From: CAZZCN01 sp964652975
Lineage (GTDB): Bacteria > Bacillota > Clostridia > Saccharofermentanales > UBA5734
NCBI GenBank assembly: GCA_964652975.1
Contig: CAZZCN010000073.1
Location: forward strand, 1 to 13,732
Length of the DNA: 13,732 nt
Direction: 5' to 3'
Positions 1-6,174 of this stretch are shown piece after piece. Within the stretch, counting starts at the first letter, position 1, and each line of letters begins with the position of its first letter. The notes beneath the pieces are model-generated. The model was given only the letters and a program-made list of their open reading frames with translations. It did no database searches and was not told where the DNA came from. A program made the translations under genes and the position numbers.

Positions 1-33
1 TTCGTAATCTTTCCATTTGGAAGCAATAAGCAT
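1..33 (-). CDS. Start of a probable class I SAM-dependent RNA methyltransferase (5' fragment)
   Basis: Only the first 11 codons lie in the window, reading MLIASKWKDYE from an ATG at 33-31. An AAGGAG ribosome binding site sits about 8 bases upstream (complement of 43-48). The N-terminus resembles, from memory, a clostridial family of class I SAM-dependent rRNA methyltransferases that begins with a similar 'KWKDYE' stretch. That product assignment is a recollection from very few residues, while the gene start itself is well supported by the ribosome binding site. It follows galT on the same strand after about 200 bp, so it could be read from galT or from its own promoter. No convincing -35/-10 pair was found in 34-234. 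Confidence 0.5.
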   Translation of the reverse strand, partial: MLIASKWKDYE

Positions 34-142
34 TTTGCAAAACTCCTTGTCTGATCTGGTCGGTCTAGTTTTTGTGTTATTGACTGGTTTTGCCTTTACT
101 TTATCATAAATAGTAAAATTTATACAGAAATTTTTACGTAAT

Positions 143-161
143 GTAATAACTCATTTATTAC
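143..161. repeat. Short AT-rich perfect inverted repeat downstream of galT
   Basis: GTAATAA (143-149) and TTATTAC (155-161) form a perfect 7-bp stem with a 5-base loop. It lies between the galT stop and the next minus-strand gene. It has no G+C-rich stem and no clear T-tract, so a terminator role is doubtful. Confidence 0.25.
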
Positions 162-234
162 TCATGTGTTATCATAAATATCGCTAGGGTGTATTATTAT
201 AATGTTCTTTTATATTAAGCAGCTATATTTACAC

Positions 235-1209
235 CTATCTTTGAATTTTCAGCATATATCTCTCGCACGCAGCCCTCAGGTCGACAACTTTGTCTTCCGG
301 TGATGTTGTGTTGCAATGTGCCCATGCTCCGGTCTCGCTTGAGGCGTTGAATTTTTGCTTGTCTGCCGACCTCATCGGTGGGAAAAATTCTATGTGGAAA
401 TGCCAGTTAGTCTCTTTACCGGTATTCACCGGCTCGTTATGGAAGCACATCATATAAGGGAAAGGCAGATCAAACAGGCAGTCGAGCGTTCCGGTTGCAA
501 TCAGTACGATTTCAGCCAGGTCCTTCTCTTCGGCTTCCGTCAAATGTGAAATTGAAGGCATATGCCTTTTCGAAACTATCTGTATGCCGTATGGATATTC
601 GCTGTAAAAAGGCAAAAACAGCACAAACGAATCATTTTCGTGTATTATTCTTCTGGCAAAAGTCTTCTCTTCCCTCAAATTCTCACAGTGAAGGCATTTA
701 CCCGTATCTTTCTTGAATTCTGTAATTGCTTCAAGCTCGAGCTCCAGCTTCTTAGGGATGTATGAATAAGCATAAATCTGACCATGCGGATGTGGCATCG
801 TAACTCCGACAACCACGCCGCGATTCTCAAAAATAAAAACATATTTGACCTTTTCGTCCTTTGACAGCTCCTCGTAACGCTGTTTCCACAGGTCGACCAA
901 TTTAGACACGTGGGGTACGGACAACTCGGACAAAGAGCTGTTGTGCTTTGAACTGTATAGTATGACTTCGCATTTGCCATAAGCGGGTTTTGTTTTGAAA
1001 AAATCAGTATCGACAGGGTCGCATTCCGGCGGGGTAAAAGAAAGTGCCGGAAAATCGTTGTCATACTGTAAAATATCATAATTGTCAGGCACCTTTCCCG
1101 ACCCTGGACAAAAAGGACACCAGTTCTTTGGCATCTGTGGTCTGTCCTGCCTGTGTGAAGCTATCATCACCCAGTCCTTGATAAATGGGTTCCATCTTAA
1201 TTCTGCCAT
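235..1209 (-). CDS. galT: Galactose-1-phosphate uridylyltransferase (class I, histidine triad superfamily)
   Basis: GalT transfers UMP from UDP-glucose to galactose-1-phosphate in the Leloir pathway, in the cytoplasm, through a uridylyl-histidine intermediate. The 324-residue protein is close to the usual bacterial length. Visible motifs are a CPFC zinc pair (Cys31, Cys34), a second CLHC pair (Cys172, Cys175), the active-site HPHGQ (His140-Pro-His142, with His142 expected to be the nucleophile by analogy with E. coli His166), and the C-terminal NWHFHIEFFPP stretch with His270 and His272. The ATG at 1209 follows an AAAGGAG site (complement of about 1220-1226), and a promoter-like pair lies further upstream. 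It is divergent from an AraC-family regulator. No galK or galE is visible, so the rest of the pathway is elsewhere. No strong terminator follows the stop. Confidence 0.95.
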   Translation of the reverse strand: MAELRWNPFIKDWVMIASHRQDRPQMPKNWCPFCPGSGKVPDNYDILQYDNDFPALSFTPPECDPVDTDFFKTKPAYGKCEVILYSSKHNSSLSELSVPHVSKLVDLWKQRYEELSKDEKVKYVFIFENRGVVVGVTMPHPHGQIYAYSYIPKKLELELEAITEFKKDTGKCLHCENLREEKTFARRIIHENDSFVLFLPFYSEYPYGIQIVSKRHMPSISHLTEAEEKDLAEIVLIATGTLDCLFDLPFPYMMCFHNEPVNTGKETNWHFHIEFFPPMRSADKQKFNASSETGAWAHCNTTSPEDKVVDLRAACERYMLKIQR

Positions 1210-1263
1210 TATAAATATCTCCTTTTTGCATATGGTAAATAGTTTTTTGTAGTTAATCTAGTT

Positions 1264-1292
1264 ATAATATATTATTTCTATCTGTTCACCAA
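1264..1292 (-). promoter_or_regulatory. Predicted sigma-A type promoter for galT
   Basis: On the minus strand, TTGGTG (complement of 1287-1292) is followed after exactly 17 bases by TATTAT (complement of 1264-1269). It lies about 55 bases upstream of the galT start codon. The match to TTGACA/TATAAT is moderate, and the spacing is ideal. Confidence 0.5.
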
Positions 1293-1455
1293 TGTTCGGT
1301 CTAGCATAATAAACATACATATTTTTTATAATTTAAATAACTACAAAATAGTATGCCAAACTCGTTTTTATATTACAATTCTACCAATTCCACCTGAAAA
1401 TGTCAGATATATTTTGATGTATAAATATGGATTAATGTTGTCGCAAATATTTTGG

Positions 1456-1485
1456 TGGACTTTTGATTGAAAGTTGGTATATAAT
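1456..1485 (+). promoter_or_regulatory. Predicted promoter for the AraC-type regulator
   Basis: A perfect TATAAT -10 occurs at 1480-1485, and a weak TGGACT -35 lies 18 bases upstream at 1456-1461. The start codon is 47 bases further down. The poor -35 is compatible with a weakly expressed or activator-dependent gene. Confidence 0.45.
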
Positions 1486-1532
1486 AATTTGGGGATTACA
1501 TTCCGCCTTTAAAGTTAATTTATGGAGTTATT

Positions 1533-2369
1533 ATGCTAGAGAAGCAAAGTTTTTCTCAATATGGTACGACAGACCTGCGCATGGTTAATTGTGGTATTGA
1601 AGACTGCTCTCCAACGCACAGATGGGGACCTGGAATTCGTGACAGATATATAATTCATTTTGTCGTATCAGGAACAGGGGTATTGGGCGCACGTGGCAAG
1701 GAATATAAATTATCTAGTGATGAAGGATTTCTTGTCTGCCCAGGAGAGGTTATTGAATACACAGCCGACACATCCACGCCATGGACCTATGCATGGGTTG
1801 GATTTGACGGTATACGTGCAGGCTCCATATTGCTTCAGGCTGGCGTTGACGCGACAAACCCTGTATTTAAGGTTAATAACCCTGACGTGCTTTTACAGCT
1901 AATTCATAGAATGCTTCTTTGCGCAAATATGGATTACGGTAAAGACGAAATGTTGTTAGGACTTCTTTATGAATTTTTGTCTAATTTTATAAGTTCGAAT
2001 GGGTCAAGGGAATTGAAAACTAAGAAATCCATACAAGAAGAATACATAAGGTCATGCATTAATTTCATAGCCGGTAATTTTTCTGAAAGCATCACAGTCC
2101 ATAGCTTGTCATCACACGTCGGACTTGACAGAAGCTATCTATATTCTCTGTTTGTGAGGTATCTGCATAAAAGCCCCAAGGATTACATTACCGAATTCCG
2201 CCTGAAGAAAGCTCAAGAACTGTTACATACAGAGTTAAGCATCCAGGAAATAGCCAGATCTGTAGGATATGAGGATGCGTTGCTTTTTTCAAAAAGTTTC
2301 AGAAAGCATAACGGTATATCGCCTTCTAAATACCGAAAAGAAAACTACAAACCCGGTGAGATCATCTGA
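1533..2369 (+). CDS. AraC/XylS-family transcriptional regulator, MsmR/RafR-like
   Basis: A 278-residue cytoplasmic DNA-binding regulator with the usual two-part layout. An N-terminal cupin (AraC-binding) sugar-sensing domain spans roughly residues 15-130 and includes the stretch HFVVSGTGVL and the YAWVGFDG motif, which is typical of regulators of alpha-galactoside and raffinose genes. The C-terminal double helix-turn-helix spans about 170-272, with a second HTH reading IQEIARSVGYED and the closing GISPSKYRK signature. The ATG at 1533 follows a GGAG site about 7 bases upstream. It is transcribed divergently from galT and is the likely local regulator of it; that link rests on position and domain type, and the effector cannot be read from sequence. 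Confidence 0.9.
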   Translation: MLEKQSFSQYGTTDLRMVNCGIEDCSPTHRWGPGIRDRYIIHFVVSGTGVLGARGKEYKLSSDEGFLVCPGEVIEYTADTSTPWTYAWVGFDGIRAGSILLQAGVDATNPVFKVNNPDVLLQLIHRMLLCANMDYGKDEMLLGLLYEFLSNFISSNGSRELKTKKSIQEEYIRSCINFIAGNFSESITVHSLSSHVGLDRSYLYSLFVRYLHKSPKDYITEFRLKKAQELLHTELSIQEIARSVGYEDALLFSKSFRKHNGISPSKYRKENYKPGEII

Positions 2370-2405
2370 AAATTCAATAGGACTAGAAGACATTTTATGG
2401 TAATA

Positions 2406-2411
2406 TATAAT
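2406..2411 (+). promoter_or_regulatory. Possible -10 element for the S11-like gene
   Basis: A perfect TATAAT hexamer at 2406-2411 lies 27 bases before the TTG start. No good -35 is found at 16-18 bases upstream, so the gene may instead be read through from the regulator 68 bp upstream. Confidence 0.25.
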
Positions 2412-2424
2412 CAAGCATAATTTT

Positions 2425-2429
2425 GGAGG
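2425..2429 (+). promoter_or_regulatory. Ribosome binding site that fixes a TTG start at 2438
   Basis: GGAGG at 2425-2429 is followed by 8 bases and then TTG at 2438-2440. The longer in-frame opening at TTG 2423 would place the start codon on top of this ribosome binding site, so 2438 is the supported start. Confidence 0.75.
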
Positions 2430-2437
2430 CTTACACA

Positions 2438-3805
2438 TTGAAACCGATATACAGAGCACACTTTAATAGTAGAAATTTGATCTCATATTTGTTTGTGGTG
2501 TTTTTTACTCTTCAAATATTTATTCAAGGTGTCTTCGCATCATCCACACTAGTCACCTCTAATGTCAATACATCTAAGAGTTCAGCATCAACTGCGAGCT
2601 CTGTGACACCCGGAGTTCAGGAAAATCCTATTTTGAAATACAAGCTCAATGTCACAAGCGAAAGTGCACTTGTTTTTGAAGTCGGCAGAGGTATGCGTCT
2701 ATATTTTAAGAACCAGGATGCAAACACACAGATTCCCATGGCCTCTAAGATTATGACTGCTTTGATCGCAATCGAGTCAATACCCGCAGATACTAAAATA
2801 ACCATAAGCACTATAGCTGCCAAGCAATCCGATGCATCTGCCCTCTCTCTTAAGACCGGCGAAAAATATTCGCTTGACTATTTGCTATACGGTCTAATCC
2901 TCAAGAACAACAACGCTGCGGCAATAGCCCTCGCGGAGCAGGTAAGCGGCACTGAAGAGAACTTTGTTACTTTGATGAATGACAAGACCAAAATCTATCA
3001 GATGGACAATACAGTATTCAAGAACGCAACCGGCATAAATGATGTCAAACAGATTTCAACAATAACCGATGTTTCGCGGTTGGTTAGATTTGCATTATCG
3101 GTCCCTAAATTTGAAACCGTTATAAGCACCAAGGATATTCCATTCTTTCTTTCAACCAATCAGACAAAGCATATTATCAGCAATCTTTATAATGTCTGGT
3201 CTCTGGTCGAAAACACAACCGGAGCTTTCCTGTCAGACTCAAAAGCAAATATCTCTTATATGTCTACAGCTAAATATGGAAACATCAGTATAGTGATTAT
3301 CGGGACAACAGAATCAAAAAGCAAAATCACAAACGATTTATCTACAATTACCGAATCAATTTTCAGGGATTACGAGTTCTCAACGCTGGTCAACGAAGGA
3401 CAGTCATTCCCTAAAACGATTACTGTAGGATCGAATTCTTTCGGTTTGAATTTCAACAATACAATAAATTATATCCATCCCAAGGGAATCGATTTCATAA
3501 AGTCCACCCTCTACGAGGAGAATGAACTTATCGAGTACCCGATTTTGACTACTAAATCTGTAGCGAAGGTAACATTTGAACTTCTCGACGGCACAAGCAT
3601 TTCCGCTGATTTGTTCCCGGATAAGACTTACTGGGGAGAATCAGACCTGTATCTCAAAATCATGGCTTTGTATGAGACAAACAAGGATATAGGAAATATA
3701 GTTATCATACTTACGATTTCTTTTTTTATTCTTGGATTATTTAATTTATTCAAAGGTATTTTCAATTATGCCAAGCGGAACTTTCATCGCAAACAGGACG
3801 TGTGA
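2438..3805 (+). CDS. D-alanyl-D-alanine carboxypeptidase-like protein (peptidase S11 fold), probable pseudoenzyme
   Basis: A 455-residue exported membrane protein with the overall plan of DacF-type D,D-carboxypeptidases. It has an N-terminal hydrophobic signal/anchor (about residues 14-35), a Ser/Thr-rich linker (about 35-60), an S11-like domain (about 70-325), a C-terminal domain, and a transmembrane helix (about 422-444) with a basic tail. Neighbouring family signatures are clear, such as IPMAS, KIMTALIAIE and YLLYGLIL...AAAIALAEQVSG. The catalytic motifs are not intact. SxxK is shortened to adjacent Ser103-Lys104, the SGN motif reads NNN (157-159), and KTG reads TTG (260-262). The reading frame has no break, so selection appears to keep the protein without canonical transpeptidase/carboxypeptidase chemistry. 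It starts at TTG, lies 68 bp after the AraC-type gene, and is followed by a long hairpin and a terminator. A penicillin-binding or scaffolding role is possible but unproven. Confidence 0.85.
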   Translation: MKPIYRAHFNSRNLISYLFVVFFTLQIFIQGVFASSTLVTSNVNTSKSSASTASSVTPGVQENPILKYKLNVTSESALVFEVGRGMRLYFKNQDANTQIPMASKIMTALIAIESIPADTKITISTIAAKQSDASALSLKTGEKYSLDYLLYGLILKNNNAAAIALAEQVSGTEENFVTLMNDKTKIYQMDNTVFKNATGINDVKQISTITDVSRLVRFALSVPKFETVISTKDIPFFLSTNQTKHIISNLYNVWSLVENTTGAFLSDSKANISYMSTAKYGNISIVIIGTTESKSKITNDLSTITESIFRDYEFSTLVNEGQSFPKTITVGSNSFGLNFNNTINYIHPKGIDFIKSTLYEENELIEYPILTTKSVAKVTFELLDGTSISADLFPDKTYWGESDLYLKIMALYETNKDIGNIVIILTISFFILGLFNLFKGIFNYAKRNFHRKQDV

Positions 3806-3910
3806 AAATTCCGCAATACTTCGTCGGTGACAGTTTCAAATTTCAATCACATATCTTTATATGCTCTATCATTTGAAACTGCTACCTCCTGGTCTTGCGA
3901 AATTTTTCCA
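3801..3910 (+). repeat. Long imperfect inverted repeat (potential stem-loop) after the S11-like gene
   Basis: The arms 3801-3841 and 3871-3910 are imperfect reverse complements of each other with a 29-base loop. The inner 11 bp match perfectly (CAGTTTCAAAT at 3831-3841, ATTTGAAACTG at 3871-3881), and further matching blocks such as AAAATT, CGCAA and GGT lie outward. The left arm begins inside the stop codon region of the gene. It is too long and too imperfect for an ordinary intrinsic terminator, and a true terminator follows at 3938. It could be a degenerate miniature element, a 3'-UTR structure or a small RNA. Confidence 0.6.
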
Positions 3911-3937
3911 ACGTCCTGCACCAATCCGTGTGAAAAT

Positions 3938-3963
3938 AGAGCCAAAACTTTAGTTTTGGCTCT
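3938..3963. terminator. Bidirectional intrinsic terminator between convergent genes
   Basis: AGAGCCAAAAC (3938-3948), a TTTA loop, and GTTTTGGCTCT (3953-3963) form a perfect 11-bp stem. T-rich sequence follows on the plus strand (TTATTTCTAT) and a shorter TATTTTC follows on the minus strand. It can end the S11-like gene from the left and the membrane-protein gene from the right. The stop codon of the latter lies in the loop, so its last codons form one stem arm. Confidence 0.8.
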
Positions 3964-4507
3964 TTATTTCTATCTTGTTCTTTATTCGCTTTTCGAAGAA
4001 TGTGATCATAAGGGACAACGCGTAATCGTATACATACAGACTCAACAGGATTGGCAGGATTGCCAAGAATCTTTTGTCCGCCAGGAGAATGTTAGAATCT
4101 CTGAAAATTTCAATAATTCTGTCGACCAATGCTGTTCCGGTGTCTTTGAAAATCAGCAACCCGATAATTGTAAGTGCAATAAAAAACACTCCTTTAAAAA
4201 GAAATGTCAGCACCCTTGGTAGTGGGCTTTTCTCAAGCAATCCCTTGATGAATGGATACAAGCCAAATAAAAATATAAACGGCAAGGAAAACCATATGCC
4301 GAAAAAGGCTGTAATCAGCAGCAGCGAAGCCACATAGGACATAAGGGCTGTTTTGAAGTCCGTCATTATTATGCATACAGCAATAAAAAACGAAGATAAT
4401 GAAAAAAGAAAAAAGTCTGCTGTCGGACTGAAATACGAAATCGATATCGCAACTGTTACAAGTGCTGCCGAAATGCCCCCTATGGCGAGCTTTCTTGTCA
4501 GCAGCAT
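3950..4507 (-). CDS. Small multi-pass membrane protein, downstream partner of the J-domain gene
   Basis: A very hydrophobic 185-residue protein with five or six likely membrane helices (about residues 7-27, 31-49, 52-70, 73-90, 103-121 and 147-171) and a basic C-terminal tail. I recognise a general resemblance to small clostridial membrane proteins of unknown role that look like ECF-transporter substrate-binding subunits, but no defining motif can be pointed to. An upstream in-frame GTG at 4531 is possible. The ATG at 4507 is preferred because a TGGTGGAG site lies about 10 bases upstream. It overlaps the end of the J-domain gene by 10 bases, which implies translational coupling. Its TAA stop falls in the loop of the terminator at 3938-3963. 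It is the last gene of the DUF5685/J-domain cluster. Confidence 0.7.
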   Translation of the reverse strand: MLLTRKLAIGGISAALVTVAISISYFSPTADFFLFSLSSFFIAVCIIMTDFKTALMSYVASLLLITAFFGIWFSLPFIFLFGLYPFIKGLLEKSPLPRVLTFLFKGVFFIALTIIGLLIFKDTGTALVDRIIEIFRDSNILLADKRFLAILPILLSLYVYDYALSLMITFFEKRIKNKIEIKSQN

Positions 4508-4965
4508 GAACAAATGTCTCCACCACAGCACTCACAGCAGCTGTCAGCACAGCAAAGACAGCTTAGCGATTCACACATGTTACCGCCACAGCATCCGCTT
4601 TGTTGGTAATATGGTCCCTGATTGGGATTTTGGTTGTTACCGTAGCCGTTGTTCTGACTTCTACGCTGAGCCTCCCATTGCCTTTGCCATTGTTGCCAGT
4701 CCTGACCGTTAGCTCCGTTGGTGCCATTCCCATAGGCACTTCCCTGCCCTTGACCTGAACTTTTATATTGTCCGTTGTTGCCGGATTGTATAGCTTCATA
4801 TGCTTCGTTGATCTCCTGCATTTTTTCTTTTGCAAGATCCTCGAGAGGATTGTCTTTGTAGCTGTCGGGATGATATTTTTTGACCAGGTTTCTATATGCT
4901 TTCTTTATCTCATCCGGAGTTGCATTTACTTTTACACCTAATACTTGATAAGGGTCACGTGCCAT
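4498..4965 (-). CDS. J-domain (DnaJ-like) protein with Cys-rich C-terminal tail
   Basis: A 155-residue protein beginning with a canonical J domain (about residues 4-62) that contains the HPD tripeptide at 32-34, which in this family stimulates the ATPase of a DnaK-type Hsp70. The middle (about 62-122) is a flexible stretch rich in Gly, Asn and Gln. The last 31 residues hold 13 cysteines (125, 126, 131, 136, 138, 139, 143, 144, 146, 147, 152, 154 and 155), ending in GGDICSCC. It lacks the zinc-finger and peptide-binding domains of true DnaJ, so it is not the general chaperone. The ATG at 4965 has an AAAGGA site upstream, and a promoter lies at 5009-5037. It overlaps the downstream membrane gene and follows a DUF5685 gene. 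The tail suggests metal binding or a disulphide or lipid-modified region; the role is unknown. Confidence 0.85.
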   Translation of the reverse strand: MARDPYQVLGVKVNATPDEIKKAYRNLVKKYHPDSYKDNPLEDLAKEKMQEINEAYEAIQSGNNGQYKSSGQGQGSAYGNGTNGANGQDWQQWQRQWEAQRRSQNNGYGNNQNPNQGPYYQQSGCCGGNMCESLSCLCCADSCCECCGGDICSCC

Positions 4966-5008
4966 GTTTTTTTCCTTTCAGTGGGCAAAAAGTTTGCCGC
5001 TATTGCAT

Positions 5009-5037
5009 ATTTTACTTTATCATTAGAAAAATAGCAA
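5009..5037 (-). promoter_or_regulatory. Predicted promoter for the J-domain gene
   Basis: On the minus strand, TTGCTA (complement of 5032-5037) and TAAAAT (complement of 5009-5014) are separated by exactly 17 bases. They lie in the 110-bp gap after the DUF5685 gene, so the J-domain and membrane-protein genes can be expressed separately from it. A small GGCAAA/TTTGCC hairpin (4984-4998) would lie near the 5' end of the transcript, just upstream of the ribosome binding site. Confidence 0.5.
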
Positions 5038-5075
5038 TTTTCTTATTGTAAATTTTTGTATTCTTATATGCTTTC

Positions 5076-5966
5076 TTATAACCTGTTCAGTTTTTGGCCG
5101 GCAAAAACCTTGCGTCTCACGTCCGGCAGGCCTTTCTGAACTACATTGCAGATTATTCCGCTGTCTCGCCTGTATGGGAGAAGTGCTGCTATAAGGTCAA
5201 GGCTCTGTTCACAATTGAGCATTGCAGCTTCGGCGAGTTCCCTTGCGTGGTCATACTCTAGGTGTGTCAGAGGATTCGGGCTTCCCTTTTGGATGTCTTC
5301 CTTATAATCGTCGATTGCATCGAGTAAATATATCCATCTGCCAAGAAAAAATCCAAATTGCTGCATTCCTTCAATAAGCAGGCCCCTGTTGTCTTCGTCC
5401 TTGAAACAGTCAAGAAAGCTTTCTTTGAAAACATCTCCTGTTATCATACCAAAAGCCTTTTCCGCGCTATCGTCGTATTCTGTGAATTGTGTTTTTGCAA
5501 AATTCTGTTCTATTTTCGAAAGGCGTTCGAGCCCTTCTGATATTGCTCTTGCATATTCAGGAAAATCCATTCGTGCTTTTTTGTATGCCTGTTTGATGAC
5601 AACCGAACCAGCCCTTTTGGCAAGTTTTATCGGGTAATTTTTAGTATCGGCTACATCGTCGGCAAGCTTTGCTTCAAAGAAAAGGACACTTAAAGCTGCG
5701 GTCCTCTTAAGTGCTTCGTGTTCGAAAAGTATTGGTTTTTTCTTAACCGGATTCAGTATGCATGTATCCATCTCCTCTACACCGTCTGTATCGGAAAGGG
5801 AGATTAGTAAAAGAGCAAGAAAAGTCATGTCGTAAGTAAGCGTCGGGCGCGGGATATTGCCGTATGAGCTTTTAATCTCCTTGCAGATACCACAATAGAT
5901 GCAGCGAAATCTTGAGAACTCGCGCATCAGAAGTGATCCTTTTTCGGGTCTTACATAACCGAACAT
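5076..5966 (-). CDS. DUF5685 family protein
   Basis: A 296-residue, probably soluble and mostly helical protein of unknown function. The opening MFGYVRP and the RCIYCGIC motif (Cys22, Cys25, Cys28) match the start of what I recognise as the DUF5685 family of Firmicutes. Other notable points are DDVAD at 103-107, GRWIYLLDAIDD at 209-220 continuing to Asp224, and a lone Cys69. Two Asp-rich helices resemble the metal-diphosphate sites of type I isoprenoid synthases, but this is a pattern-based suggestion only. The Cys triplet could hold a metal or an iron-sulphur cluster. The ATG at 5966 has an AAGGAG site 8 bases upstream. It is divergent from gltX and lies 110 bp ahead of the J-domain gene on the same strand. 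Confidence 0.8.
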   Translation of the reverse strand: MFGYVRPEKGSLLMREFSRFRCIYCGICKEIKSSYGNIPRPTLTYDMTFLALLLISLSDTDGVEEMDTCILNPVKKKPILFEHEALKRTAALSVLFFEAKLADDVADTKNYPIKLAKRAGSVVIKQAYKKARMDFPEYARAISEGLERLSKIEQNFAKTQFTEYDDSAEKAFGMITGDVFKESFLDCFKDEDNRGLLIEGMQQFGFFLGRWIYLLDAIDDYKEDIQKGSPNPLTHLEYDHARELAEAAMLNCEQSLDLIAALLPYRRDSGIICNVVQKGLPDVRRKVFAGQKLNRL

Positions 5967-6164
5967 CTATGATTCTCCTTGAAATAGTTATTGCAAACAT
6001 ATTTTCGAGCAAATTACTTTTTGGCTCTTTAGTAATAAAACTTCATGGATAACTTTTTTCGTTTTTTCAAATAAGCCATACAAATATGTCATCTAATATG
6101 GTATTATACTATATTATGCGTTCCATGTTACAAGAATATGGACTAAGTCGAAACAATTATGAAT

Positions 6165-6168
6165 GAGG
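6165..6168 (+). promoter_or_regulatory. Ribosome binding site that fixes the gltX start at 6175
   Basis: GAGG at 6165-6168 lies 6 bases before ATG 6175. The upstream in-frame ATG at 6163 overlaps this site, and using it would add the four residues MRYF before the usual start of the family, so 6175 is preferred. Confidence 0.65.
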
Positions 6169-6174
6169 TATTTT

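Larger units (their letters stand above)
1210..1532. promoter_or_regulatory. Divergent galT / araC-type regulator promoter region
   Basis: This 323-bp AT-rich stretch holds no credible ORF. It carries the galT ribosome binding site and promoter on the left, the regulator promoter and ribosome binding site on the right, and a perfect 11-bp inverted repeat: TTTTGTAGTTA at 1245-1255 and TAACTACAAAA at 1338-1348. One arm lies in the galT leader, downstream of its predicted -10, and the other lies upstream of its -35. That arrangement could be operator sites for the adjacent regulator, but this is inference. Confidence 0.6.

Noticed and set aside
675..1079. 134-residue minus-strand open frame inside galT
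   Set aside because: It is an out-of-frame shadow of galT with no recognisable domain and no ribosome binding site of its own.
2423..2425. Upstream TTG as start of the S11-like gene
   Set aside because: It overlaps the GGAGG ribosome binding site that serves the TTG at 2438.
3827..4222. 131-residue plus-strand open frame after the S11-like gene
   Set aside because: It runs through the long hairpin, the terminator and antisense to the membrane-protein gene. The protein has no recognisable pattern, and there is no ribosome binding site.
4233..4550. 105-residue minus-strand frame overlapping the membrane-protein gene
   Set aside because: It is an out-of-frame shadow. The competing frame gives a coherent multi-pass membrane protein ending in the terminator.
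4563..4835. 90-residue minus-strand open frame overlapping the J-domain gene
   Set aside because: It is an alternative frame of the J-domain coding sequence, whose J domain and HPD motif are unambiguous.
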